64,000 bases of DNA, from positions 1-64,000 of the forward strand of contig JAFDWX010000002.1 of NCBI GenBank assembly GCA_018268255.1, read 5' to 3'. This DNA is from Armatimonadota bacterium. GTDB lineage: Bacteria > Armatimonadota > Fimbriimonadia > Fimbriimonadales > Fimbriimonadaceae. A program made the translations under genes and the position numbers. Below the pieces are notes generated by a model. It worked only from the letters and a program-made list of their open reading frames with translations, did not search any database and had not been told where the DNA came from. Shown piece by piece: positions 6,695 to 15,096 of this stretch (position 1 is its first letter; the number at the start of each line of letters is the position of its first letter).

Positions 6695-8326
6695 ATGAAT
6701 CGCGGCCATATGAATCTGCCGATCCCGGCAAATGAACCAGTCCTCTCTTACGCGCCAGGCTCACCCGAACGAGCGAGGCTCAAAGGGGTGCTTCAGGAAC
6801 TGAAATCCTCCCAAGTCGATATTCCTCTCGTCATCAATGGCGAGGAAGTTCGCACGGGGCACACGCGGTCCATTCACCCTCCGCACGAAATCGGCCATAC
6901 GCTGGGCCATTACCACGAAGGAGATGTGGCCGAGATAGAAAAGGCAGTGGAAGCCGCGCTCGCCGCAAAGGAAGGTTGGGAGGCGATGAGCTGGGAGAAT
7001 CGTGCAAGCATTTTCCTGCGCGCAGCAGAGCTCATCGCGACGAAATACCGGCCTTATATGAACGGCACCACGATGTTGGGCCAAAGCAAAAACGCCTATC
7101 AAGCCGAAATTGACGCGGCCTGCGAGATCATCGATTTCCTGCGATTCAACGTTCATTTCCTCAGTGAGATCTACAAACAGCAGCCGATCAGCAGCCCCGG
7201 AATTCACAACCGAACCGAGTGGCGCCCCCTGGAAGGTTTTGTGCTTGCCATCACGCCGTTCAACTTCACGGCGATTGGAGGAAATCTCCCCACGGCACCG
7301 GCACTTTGCGGCAACGTCGTTGTATGGAAGCCTGCGCACACGCAGATCTACAGTGCGCATATGTTCATGAAGATCCTCATGGAAGCTGGACTTCCTCCCG
7401 GAGTCATCAACATGGTTGTGGCGAGCGGCCAAAATGTTGGCAACGTCTGTTTCAGCCATCCTGATTTCGCAGGTGTTCATTTCACAGGATCCACCGGGAC
7501 TTTCAACCACATGTGGAAGACCATTGGCAACAATATTGCCAACTATCGAACCTATCCGCGCATCGTCGGCGAAACTGGCGGAAAGGACTTCGTCATCGCC
7601 CACCCCTCAGCGGATGTCGATGTCGTCGTCACGGCTCTCCTCAGAGGTGCGTTTGAGTACCAAGGTCAAAAATGCTCGGCAGCAAGTCGAGCCTATATCC
7701 CCAACAACATGGCTATGGAGGTTAAGGAGAAGCTCATCGCCGGGATCAAGACTTTCAAGATGGGGACAGTCGAGGACTTCTCAAACTTCATCAACGCTGT
7801 GATCGATGAAAAGGCGTTCGACTCCATCGTTGAATATATCGAGGGTGCCAAAACCGATCCCAAGGCCAAAATCCTTGTGGGCGGAGGGTACTCCAAAGCC
7901 GAGGGGTACTTCATAGAGCCGACGGTGATCGAGGCTTCTACTCCTAACTACAGAACGATGTGTGAAGAGATCTTCGGGCCGGTGCTGACCATCTACGTCT
8001 ACGATCAGCACGAGTTCGACCAGACGCTCCATTTGCTCGATCAGACGTCGCCGTATGCACTCACCGGGAGCATTCTCAGTCGGGACAGGGAGGCGGTTGC
8101 GTTAGCTTCCGTAAAGCTTCGCAACGCTGCGGGCAATTTCTATATCAACGACAAGCCCACCGGAGCCGTGGTCGGCCAGCAGCCTTTCGGAGGCGCAAGA
8201 GCCAGTGGAACCAACGACAAAGCGGGTTCAGCACTCAACCTGTACCGGTGGCTCAGCGCGCGGACGGTCAAAGAGACCTTCTCTCCACCAACCGACTATC
8301 GCTATCCTTTCCTTCAAGAGTCCTGA
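6695..8326 (+). CDS. pruA: L-glutamate gamma-semialdehyde (1-pyrroline-5-carboxylate) dehydrogenase
   Basis: This is about 543 residues from the ATG at 6695. The longer frame from 6605 would overlap the protease gene. It is an aldehyde dehydrogenase of the monofunctional P5CDH type that resembles the mitochondrial enzyme (ALDH4A1). The glutamate motif is G-E-T-G-G-K-D-F at about residues 292-299, and the catalytic cysteine lies in G-Q-K-C-S-A-A-S. The G-F-V-L-A-I-T-P-F-N-F segment is an NAD-binding landmark. It completes proline or ornithine breakdown to glutamate. No proline dehydrogenase gene is nearby. A strong terminator follows. Confidence 0.92.
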   Translation: MNRGHMNLPIPANEPVLSYAPGSPERARLKGVLQELKSSQVDIPLVINGEEVRTGHTRSIHPPHEIGHTLGHYHEGDVAEIEKAVEAALAAKEGWEAMSWENRASIFLRAAELIATKYRPYMNGTTMLGQSKNAYQAEIDAACEIIDFLRFNVHFLSEIYKQQPISSPGIHNRTEWRPLEGFVLAITPFNFTAIGGNLPTAPALCGNVVVWKPAHTQIYSAHMFMKILMEAGLPPGVINMVVASGQNVGNVCFSHPDFAGVHFTGSTGTFNHMWKTIGNNIANYRTYPRIVGETGGKDFVIAHPSADVDVVVTALLRGAFEYQGQKCSAASRAYIPNNMAMEVKEKLIAGIKTFKMGTVEDFSNFINAVIDEKAFDSIVEYIEGAKTDPKAKILVGGGYSKAEGYFIEPTVIEASTPNYRTMCEEIFGPVLTIYVYDQHEFDQTLHLLDQTSPYALTGSILSRDREAVALASVKLRNAAGNFYINDKPTGAVVGQQPFGGARASGTNDKAGSALNLYRWLSARTVKETFSPPTDYRYPFLQES

Positions 8327-8346
8327 TACGTCTTCTCACAAGAACA

Positions 8347-8390
8347 AAAGCTCCCGGGCCCAAAAGGCGAGGGAGCTTTGTTGTTTTTTG
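8347..8390 (+). terminator. Terminator after P5C dehydrogenase (probably bidirectional)
   Basis: A nine-base stem AAAGCTCCC / GGGAGCTTT is followed by TGTTGTTTTTTG on the plus strand. The opposite strand also has T-rich sequence (TTTTGTTCTTG), so it can serve the convergent prepilin operon whose last stop is at 8400. Confidence 0.8.
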
Positions 8391-8399
8391 ATGGAGAGA

Positions 8400-9983
8400 C
8401 TACTTTTTCCAGACCCAGCCGTACAGGTCTGATGGCATGAAGGCGGAATTTATCCCGCCCGTAACATAGGTGATATCTCCAGCAGATACGGTCTCCAACT
8501 CACCGGGTTCGCCAGCCGCTGGATCGTAGTGAACGACGAACGAATTTCCACCTTCGGGGTGGATGTTGATATCCCCATAGCCTGGACCACCGCCTGCAAG
8601 CAGCATGCCGGTGAACTCGGCATTGGATCCGGTTACATCAATGCCGCCCTTGGCAGCGTAGATGAGTCCGGTTCGGCTCGAGGAATCCGTCGTAAAGTGG
8701 AAGGCCTCTTTCGATTTTGCAAGGGAGATCAACGCCGATCGTTGGGATACTTTATCGGTCGTGTTGAACGGGCTGTTGAGATTGGAAAGGCGATATTCTG
8801 ATCCGTTTTGGTCTGAATACTCGCCCTCGAAGACGACCGTGCAACCGAGATTTTGGAGGAGCCCCTTGTTCTCAATGTTCCCCTTAACGTAGATCACGTT
8901 CTTCTTGGGGTCCGTGTTGAATGGCATCAAGTTGACCTCCAAGCCTCCGTTAACCAGGAGGTCGCCATCGATATATGCTGGTGCCCGTATGACCAGCCTG
9001 CTGGTGATGGGATCGGTTGGGATGTCTGTGGCCTTCAACCCACCAGAGTAGGTGTGCGAACTGGCCCCCTTTGAGTAGGTTTTCCAATCTGCGGCCCAAC
9101 TGTCGACGGTTGACTCGTCGGCAAACCCCACTTCTCCGGGCATCCAGAGGACGCTGTTGGGGTCGCCTCCCGGAAAGCTCCCCATCGCAGGAGCTGCAGG
9201 ATTTCGGTAATTCTTACCTCCATTTGGGTTGCCCATCCCTGTTTCGCCAACGGTATTGGTGTATGGAACGCCGTTGGGCACAAGCCACTGGCCTTGGATA
9301 TCAAGGACGTTGGGTTGGGTGACCCCGGTCTTGCTTCCGGAATGGGGATTCCAGGTGATCCCTTTGTTGGCAACGACGTGTGCATCCAGGCCGTTCGCGG
9401 CGGTTGTCCTAAAGCCCATGTCGGTTTCTATGTCGAGTTTTTGATTAGCCACAATTGCACCAACGGGGAAGCCAAACGCCTTGGGATCGCTGGACCCGCC
9501 TGAGGTGCTTGACTCTTCCACAAGAGCTCGGCTCATCGTGCCATTGAATTTGGCAGTCACAATGCTGGAGATTCCGGTGGCAGTGGTTCCACGACCCTCG
9601 ACCGAAAACGTATACGTGTACTGCCGGGATGATGTCCCCTGATCCACGGTTGTGGTTTCCACATCCAGCACGCGAGCGGTGTAGCTGCCAAGAGTGACAT
9701 CGCGTCCTTCCACGTGAGCCACAGCATTCGTCGAAGGGATATCGAAGACATAATTGCCGTCAATTCGCATTTGATTGCGAATCTGTTGGTAAAGCTCCGT
9801 GCATCCACTTTCTGCCAGCAGGGTGGCCTGGTCCTTGTCCGCACTCCTTTTGGCATGCTGGTGGAGGACGCGGGTCATCTGGACCATGCCGGCTCCGATC
9901 ATGGTGAACGTCATCACGAAAATTGCAGCGGACGACGTTGACATGCCTGCCAGCTTGCGGCGAATTCGTATGTGTCGACTCAT
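8400..9983 (-). CDS. PilX-like pilus assembly protein, third gene of the prepilin cassette
   Basis: This is a 527-residue protein. After a basic N-terminus there is one hydrophobic helix (about residues 14-37) that begins after a glycine (G-M-S-T-S-S-A). The rest is a large, threonine/serine-rich, mainly beta exported domain. The N-terminus resembles minor pilins of the PilX group (no glutamate at +5), and the gene sits third after PilV- and PilW-like genes. The start ATG shares one base with the stop of the PilW-like gene. A repeated G-G-L/G-G-I pattern in the last third could be beta-helical. Product identity is by layout, not by a strong motif. Confidence 0.7.
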   Translation of the reverse strand: MSRHIRIRRKLAGMSTSSAAIFVMTFTMIGAGMVQMTRVLHQHAKRSADKDQATLLAESGCTELYQQIRNQMRIDGNYVFDIPSTNAVAHVEGRDVTLGSYTARVLDVETTTVDQGTSSRQYTYTFSVEGRGTTATGISSIVTAKFNGTMSRALVEESSTSGGSSDPKAFGFPVGAIVANQKLDIETDMGFRTTAANGLDAHVVANKGITWNPHSGSKTGVTQPNVLDIQGQWLVPNGVPYTNTVGETGMGNPNGGKNYRNPAAPAMGSFPGGDPNSVLWMPGEVGFADESTVDSWAADWKTYSKGASSHTYSGGLKATDIPTDPITSRLVIRAPAYIDGDLLVNGGLEVNLMPFNTDPKKNVIYVKGNIENKGLLQNLGCTVVFEGEYSDQNGSEYRLSNLNSPFNTTDKVSQRSALISLAKSKEAFHFTTDSSSRTGLIYAAKGGIDVTGSNAEFTGMLLAGGGPGYGDINIHPEGGNSFVVHYDPAAGEPGELETVSAGDITYVTGGINSAFMPSDLYGWVWKK

Positions 9984-11002
9984 CAGTGATCCCCCTTGTT
10001 CATTAGTTTCACGGTCGTGTTGTATGCCATCACGTCCTTTTCGGTCATCGGTTCGGGAGATTGGGCTTTGCTATCCGATTTGAGCTCCAGCACTAGGGCT
10101 GTCGTGGGACTGGAGGCGTCAGAATCGACCGCCTCAGTGGGACTTACCTGGTACTCGACACCGATCGGAACTCCCCAATTCGGAATTCGTGCGAAGGCCA
10201 CGGTCTTGCCGGAGAACGTCGCATCTTCTCCTGCAAGTGCATCGACGGTTCCCAGCATGATTTCTGCAGCAACCGGAATTCTATTTGCGATGATCGCAGC
10301 GACAGCGGGAGCAGGCAAGTCCGACAGAAGCCTCGAGTTGCCTCTGCCAACTTGTTCGCCATCTCCCTCGCCTTCGACTTCTCCTCCTTCCGGAGCAACC
10401 AGGTCGCCGTCGTTGGCTTGGACTTCACTGCTTCCGATCGGCGTACCTTTCAATGCGAAAGTCTGTGTGCTCGCATTTCCGATGAGCATTTCATTTACTG
10501 TGTACCGAAGATTGAAGCAGACCACATTTTCCGCGACAATGTCGTCGAAAACCGGATCTGCGCAGGCTCCATTGTCCATGCGCCCCTTGTACCGAGCGAC
10601 AACTCTGGTGCCGTCAGCAGCTAGCTCCATGCGATAGATCACGATGTTGTAACTGCCTTCGATAGGGTTTCCATCAATGTCCGCAATCGGTTGCCGGCAG
10701 ATAACGGAGGTGACATTGTCTGCAACGAAAATCGGGCTTTCGACAGGATATTGCGTCATCAAGCTCTCGCTCTTTCGAACGTCGTCGATGATCTTTTGGA
10801 AGCCGACGTTGGCGTCTCGGCTGACCATTGCAACCGACTTGACGCTGCTCATGGTCTTAGCTGTGAGGCGTGTGCCTTGGATGATGAGGCCTCCCATCAT
10901 GAGCAGGACCGCCGAAGCCATGGCGGTTTCGACAAGGGTGATCCCTCGACGAGTCCTTTTGTGAGAACTGGGAATGATCGTATTCATAGTCATCACATCC
11001 AT
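9983..11002 (-). CDS. Prepilin-type protein, PilW-like (second gene of cassette)
   Basis: This is 339 residues with a clear type III prepilin leader. A basic stretch with two arginines before a glycine precedes I-T-L-V-E, placing the conserved glutamate at +5. A hydrophobic helix follows (about residues 20-42). It should be cleaved and N-methylated by a PilD peptidase and inserted in the pilus or pseudopilus tip. The downstream domain has no recognisable fold. It contains a Glu/Gly-rich linker (G-G-E-V-E-G-E-G-D-G-E) near residue 210. The start overlaps the end of the PilV-like gene by about ten bases. Confidence 0.8.
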   Translation of the reverse strand: MDVMTMNTIIPSSHKRTRRGITLVETAMASAVLLMMGGLIIQGTRLTAKTMSSVKSVAMVSRDANVGFQKIIDDVRKSESLMTQYPVESPIFVADNVTSVICRQPIADIDGNPIEGSYNIVIYRMELAADGTRVVARYKGRMDNGACADPVFDDIVAENVVCFNLRYTVNEMLIGNASTQTFALKGTPIGSSEVQANDGDLVAPEGGEVEGEGDGEQVGRGNSRLLSDLPAPAVAAIIANRIPVAAEIMLGTVDALAGEDATFSGKTVAFARIPNWGVPIGVEYQVSPTEAVDSDASSPTTALVLELKSDSKAQSPEPMTEKDVMAYNTTVKLMNKGDH

Positions 11003-11751
11003 TTGGAGCCGTAGCCGCCAGACATTCCTGGGAATCCGGTGCTTGTCGGAGATCCTCCCGTCGAACCACCTCCGCTGGATCCTCCAGATCCGCCACTTCC
11101 ACCTGTACCAGGAGTCGGTTCAGGATCTGGTGTGGGAGCCGGAGCCGGTTCTGGGGCCGGAGTCGGTTCAGGTGCAGGTGTAGGCGACGGCGTGGGAGCA
11201 ACCGGAGTCGGTGGTGCAGGTGGCGGTGGTGGGGGCGGTGTGTACCACAGATCCGTTGTGTCCGTGTCGTTCGTAACCCAAGAATCGGTGAGAGATGCTT
11301 CGCGAGCAACAACTCGAGTTAAGGTGACATTTGAAAGAACCTGGCGCCCCTTTGTGGTGGTGGCATTAAGCCATTTCACGGTGACCGTAATGATTTGCAG
11401 GTTATGGTCGCTCGGGTTCTCAGCAATGCTGTAGGTCCCTGAAATGGACTCTGCTGCTGTTCCTTCAGGAAACATCGCCTTCGCGGAATCAGGGATTTCG
11501 AATTCGGCTTCGGAGACGACCTGGCGCGATGTGGAAGGCACCATTTCAAGCGAATCCAGTTTCTGGCGGGCGATTGCCCCTGCCATGTTGCGGACTTGAG
11601 ACTGCCGAGCCATGCGAGACGACAGGCTGGAAAGTGCCAGGATCGTCATCAAACCGATGGTCAGAAGAAAGAGCCCGACCAAAAGCTCAAGCATGGACAT
11701 GCCTGATAGCCGTGATCGTCGGCCCGCCCTAAAAAATTGATTCCCCTTCAC
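10993..11751 (-). CDS. Prepilin-type protein, PilV-like, with Pro/Gly-rich tail
   Basis: I place the start at the GTG at 11751, because GGGAGG lies eight bases before it. An in-frame ATG at 11781 lacks such a site. The leader ends in a glycine before M-S-M-L-E-L-L, with glutamate at +5, and the helix continues for about 20 residues. This is a PilV/PulI-like minor pilin start. The C-terminal third is low complexity: a run of prolines, then alternating P-A-P-E-P-T units, then a Gly/Ser tail. It is the first gene of three overlapping prepilin genes. No assembly ATPase, secretin or platform gene is in the window. Confidence 0.8.
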   Translation of the reverse strand: MKGNQFFRAGRRSRLSGMSMLELLVGLFLLTIGLMTILALSSLSSRMARQSQVRNMAGAIARQKLDSLEMVPSTSRQVVSEAEFEIPDSAKAMFPEGTAAESISGTYSIAENPSDHNLQIITVTVKWLNATTTKGRQVLSNVTLTRVVAREASLTDSWVTNDTDTTDLWYTPPPPPPPAPPTPVAPTPSPTPAPEPTPAPEPAPAPTPDPEPTPGTGGSGGSGGSSGGGSTGGSPTSTGFPGMSGGYGSKWM

Positions 11752-11826
11752 GCACAACGCCTCCCGGGACCTAGGTTCCATACCCAGTCGGTTAACCTGC
11801 CAGTAGTTGTGCGGGGATTTGCCATC

Positions 11827-11904
11827 CTCGGCATTCCGGCCCGGGTTGCCGAATTCAATCCATCCTTGCTGCATGGTTTCCCAACCTGCAATTTTTATGC
11901 CGAG
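11827..11904 (-). other. Candidate structured 5' leader of the prepilin operon
   Basis: On the minus strand CTCGGCAT (11904-11897) pairs perfectly with ATGCCGAG (11834-11827). They enclose two possible hairpins. One is TGCA-GGTT with a GGGA loop, closed by AACC-A-TGCA. The other is TTCGGC...GCCGGAA. This is a three-way-junction layout in the 184-bp gap between the VOC gene stop and the PilV-like start. It does not match the conserved bases I remember for c-di-GMP-I or cobalamin riboswitches. It could be a regulatory leader or chance pairing. Confidence 0.35.
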
Positions 11905-11935
11905 AAATGGGCGGATTGGTTCAGCCAGATTGAAA

Positions 11936-12388
11936 CTAGGAGTCCAATGGGGCGATTTTCTGTGCAAATGCGATGATCGTTCCTGCCGGACCTCTCGTGT
12001 AGCAGAGCCGATAAAAATCTTGGTACTGGACAATTTCGCCGAGCAGTGATCCTCCATGGCTTTCGACCATTGAGACTGTCTCCTCAATATCCTCGACTTC
12101 GAACATGATCTGCCGAAGGCCCAGGGAATTGGGGGAAGTGGTCGAAGGCTCTAGCCGCACAATGTCCGGGGATCGGTACATGGTCAGCTCGATGCCGCAA
12201 GTGCCATCTGAAGTGCGCATCATCGCGATGTCGGCTTGAATCCCTTTCATGCCGCAAAGCCGGTCGACCCATTCGCCCCCCACCGATGCTTGGCCCTGAA
12301 GCATCATTCCCAACGCGGTGAAAAACGAAATTGCACCCTGTAAGTCTTCTACAACAAGGGTGACGTGGTCCATGGCGTGCAGCTTCAT
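11936..12388 (-). CDS. VOC-superfamily (glyoxalase/bleomycin resistance-like) protein
   Basis: This 150-residue protein has two beta-alpha-beta-beta-beta halves. The first half begins M-D-H-V-T-L-V-V-E-D-L, with a histidine in the usual first metal position. A glutamate lies in G-I-E-L-T-M-Y. The second half contains L-R-Q-I-M-F-E-V-E-D-I. The ending R-G-P-A-G-T-I-I-A-F is typical of the family. It may be a dioxygenase, an epimerase (methylmalonyl-CoA epimerase-like) or a lyase, and the sequence does not decide. It follows the DNA ligase gene on the same strand after 74 bp and precedes the prepilin leader. Confidence 0.85.
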   Translation of the reverse strand: MKLHAMDHVTLVVEDLQGAISFFTALGMMLQGQASVGGEWVDRLCGMKGIQADIAMMRTSDGTCGIELTMYRSPDIVRLEPSTTSPNSLGLRQIMFEVEDIEETVSMVESHGGSLLGEIVQYQDFYRLCYTRGPAGTIIAFAQKIAPLDS

Positions 12389-12462
12389 GTGAGAGAGTGT
12401 AACGTCGCCTCACGCGATTGCTGGTGAAAACCGGAAAAACAAGTCAACAATCAAGTGAACAT

Positions 12463-14037
12463 TTATGGCGCGATGAGAGCCCTGAGCGTTTCGATCGAGT
12501 CGGCTTCGTCCGCTTTCTTGTCCTTGCGCCACCGCAAAATCCTGGGAAATCGAACTGCGATTCCAGATTTGTGTCGCTTGGAAATTTGGATGCTCTCGAA
12601 TCCGAGCTCAAATACCAGTTCCGGCTTGACCTGACGTACTGGCCCGAAAGCTTCGACTACGCTTCTTCGAATGAAGGCATCCACTTCAGCGATCTCTTGA
12701 TCCGAAAGGCCTGAATACGCCTTGGCGAATGTCACCAACTCGCCCTGGTGCCAGAGACCAAACGTGTAATCGGTAAACAGGTTCGCTCTTCTTCCAGAAC
12801 CTTTTTGGGCGTAAGTGAGGACTGCATCGATTGAATAGGGGTTAATTTTCCACTTCCACCACAGACCGCGCTTTCGTCCCGTCCCGTATTCCGAATCGCG
12901 TCGTTTGAGCATAAAACCCTCGGCGCCGCGCTGACGAGATTCCTCACGCAAGTCCGCAAGACTTTCCCAACTCGATTCGACCACCAAGGGAGAAAGCGGA
13001 AAGGGAAGGGATAGGGTCTCAAGTTGGGACCTACGGTCTCTCATGGGCTTTGATCTCAGATCAGTCCCCTGGACCTCCAACAGGTCATAGGCGAGAACGG
13101 TGACGCGAACGGCAGATAAGATGGTCTTGCCAGGATTCTTTCGACCCAGGCGCCTCTGCAGTTCGTTGAAAGACCTGGGGTGTTCGCCGTCCCACGCGAC
13201 GATCTCGCCATCAATGACCGTGCCGTCCGGCATTTGTCGCGCCGCGTCCACGAGATCGGGAAACGAGTCGTTGATGAGTTCTTCACCGCGCGACCAGATA
13301 AAGACCTCGCCGTTTCGGTGAATGACTTGGGCTCGGATTCCATCCCATTTCCACTCCACCTGCCAGTCGGCGATTTCGCCCAACGCAGAAACCTCCGACT
13401 CAAGCGGATGCGCCAAACAAAACGGATAGGGTTGGCTGATGTTGGATCCACCATCATCTTGCGCCACTAGACGTGAAAATGCATCGCCCGTCGGTTCCCA
13501 TGTCCCCATCAAACGGTGGGCGACCAACGGCGTGGGGAGTTTGAAGGCTTGCCCGATGGCACGCACAACCAGGTCTTGCGAAACGCCGATCCGGAAGCTG
13601 GAGCTGAGTAGCTTGTTGAAGACAAACCGAGCGTCGCTGGAGAGTTCGTGCCATGCGCCGACAATGATCGATTTCTGCAATTCAAGATCGGCTCCGACCA
13701 AGGCCAAGATTCGTTCCTCTACAAATCCAGCAAGGGAAGTCGGTGGGGCCACTCCAAACTCATCGGGAATAACTCGGGCCATGGTTTCGGACAAGTCGCC
13801 GACGTTGTCGTAGCACTCTTCCAAAAGCCAAACGGGGATTTCGGCTTCTTCGGCTGCCCATTGGCGTAGGGCGGTTCGGTTCAAGCCTAGCTTGAGCTTG
13901 CGACCGGATAGAAACGACAAGGCCCACGCGGCGTCCGACGGTTCGGCGCCTTTGAAATAATCCACCAGGGCTGCAACCTTTTCGTTGGTCCTGTTCGTTT
14001 CGTCGAGTCGGGTGATGAGTGCTGCGAAGTTATTCAT
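12463..14037 (-). CDS. ATP-dependent DNA ligase (ligase-exonuclease type)
   Basis: This is 524 residues from the ATG at 14037, chosen because the longer frame would overlap the exonuclease deeply. An N-terminal all-helical domain (1-200) is followed by the adenylation domain. The nucleotidyl-lysine is K230 in the motif K-W-D-G-I-R. Later come D-G-E-I-V-A-W and E-G-F-M-L-K-R, then an OB domain ending R-F-P-R-I-L-R-W-R. This matches the ATP-dependent ligases found with a metallo-beta-lactamase exonuclease (TIGR04120 group). It overlaps the exonuclease by eight bases. The Lhr-type helicase and phosphoesterase usual in the four-gene set are absent here. Confidence 0.9.
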   Translation of the reverse strand: MNNFAALITRLDETNRTNEKVAALVDYFKGAEPSDAAWALSFLSGRKLKLGLNRTALRQWAAEEAEIPVWLLEECYDNVGDLSETMARVIPDEFGVAPPTSLAGFVEERILALVGADLELQKSIIVGAWHELSSDARFVFNKLLSSSFRIGVSQDLVVRAIGQAFKLPTPLVAHRLMGTWEPTGDAFSRLVAQDDGGSNISQPYPFCLAHPLESEVSALGEIADWQVEWKWDGIRAQVIHRNGEVFIWSRGEELINDSFPDLVDAARQMPDGTVIDGEIVAWDGEHPRSFNELQRRLGRKNPGKTILSAVRVTVLAYDLLEVQGTDLRSKPMRDRRSQLETLSLPFPLSPLVVESSWESLADLREESRQRGAEGFMLKRRDSEYGTGRKRGLWWKWKINPYSIDAVLTYAQKGSGRRANLFTDYTFGLWHQGELVTFAKAYSGLSDQEIAEVDAFIRRSVVEAFGPVRQVKPELVFELGFESIQISKRHKSGIAVRFPRILRWRKDKKADEADSIETLRALIAP

Positions 14038-15067
14038 CCGCCACGACCTCCTCGTCGTCGACAGCCGCAGAGCCTTCCCCTTCGTATGGCGTGGCGAGTG
14101 GTTTGCACTCCAGGCCCATTTCTTCGCACACAAATCGAGCCACCGTGTCGGCATAACCGTGGGTGGTAAAGACCGACTCTGCGCCGGTTGCCTTGATCGT
14201 GGCAATCAAACTGGGCCAGTCCACGTGATCGCTCAGGACAAAACCGCGATCAAGCGCACGCCGCCGACGAATTCCGCGCACTCGCATCCAACCTGACGCC
14301 ATTGCATCTGAATAGGGCTCGAATCTGCGCATCCAAGGGGTGCCCGCTGCACTAGGAGGAGCAATGACGAGCGCATCCGACTTTTTCAAGTCTGCGGGAA
14401 AGTCTGTAACGCTGTAGGTGATTGGCAACTCGATCCCTTGTTGCCGGTAGACCTCGGTTAGAGGAACTACCGCACCATGAAGAATGATCGGCCCGATCGA
14501 AGGGTCGATTCCACCCAAAATGCGCTGAGATTTTCCGAGCGCATACGCAAAAATCACGCTTGATTTGCCAGCGATCTGGTTGTTGCGCCACCACGTATTG
14601 ATCTTGTCGAAAATCGTACTTTGAGGCTCCCACCGATATACCGGCAACCCAAAGGTCGTTTCGGTGATGAAGGTGTGGCATCGGACCAATTCAAACGGTG
14701 AGCAGGTGACGTCGGACTCGGTTTTGTAATCTCCGCTCACGACCCAGATCTCCCCATCCAATTCGACACGCACCTGGGCAGAACCCAAAACGTGACCAGC
14801 CGGATGGAGGGTGACCTTAACGCCATTGTGGGTCATCGTTTGGCCGTATTCCAACGGGAAAATCTGTGCACCGGGCTCCAACCGCCTCTGCAAAATTGGT
14901 ACGGAATCGGGTGAGCAGAGGTAGGAGCGCATACCCCATCGGGCATGATCGCTGTGGCCGTGGGTGATAATGGCTCGATCAACAGGCTTCCACGGATCGA
15001 TGTAAAAGCCACCGACCGGGCAATAGAGTCCCTCCTTTTCTAGCGTCAGGACTGGTTTTCGTGCCAT
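14030..15067 (-). CDS. Ligase-associated DNA exonuclease, metallo-beta-lactamase fold
   Basis: This is a 345-residue protein. It has the metal-binding H-G-H-S-D-H-A-R motif at about residues 36-43 and the P-A-G-H-V-L-G-S-A-Q element of the beta-CASP-like/SNM1 nuclease families (about 89-98). A third acidic element is S-G-D-Y-K near 111. This fits the ligase-associated exonuclease family (TIGR04122). It probably trims DNA ends before sealing by the adjacent ligase. Translation is coupled to the ligase gene. MurJ lies 29 bases upstream on the same strand. Confidence 0.88.
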   Translation of the reverse strand: MARKPVLTLEKEGLYCPVGGFYIDPWKPVDRAIITHGHSDHARWGMRSYLCSPDSVPILQRRLEPGAQIFPLEYGQTMTHNGVKVTLHPAGHVLGSAQVRVELDGEIWVVSGDYKTESDVTCSPFELVRCHTFITETTFGLPVYRWEPQSTIFDKINTWWRNNQIAGKSSVIFAYALGKSQRILGGIDPSIGPIILHGAVVPLTEVYRQQGIELPITYSVTDFPADLKKSDALVIAPPSAAGTPWMRRFEPYSDAMASGWMRVRGIRRRRALDRGFVLSDHVDWPSLIATIKATGAESVFTTHGYADTVARFVCEEMGLECKPLATPYEGEGSAAVDDEEVVADE

Positions 15068-15096
15068 GCGTACGTAGGTTACTACGCCTTTCTAGC

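Noticed and set aside
11752-11935. c-di-GMP-I or cobalamin riboswitch
   Set aside because: The pieces GGTTAACC, CCCCGCA and TGGCAGG recall such elements, but the conserved core bases are not in order.
11782-12087. Upstream extension of the PilV-like frame
   Set aside because: The open frame reaches 12087, but the GGGAGG-GTG start at 11751 and prepilin leader fit better, and the extension overlaps the VOC gene.
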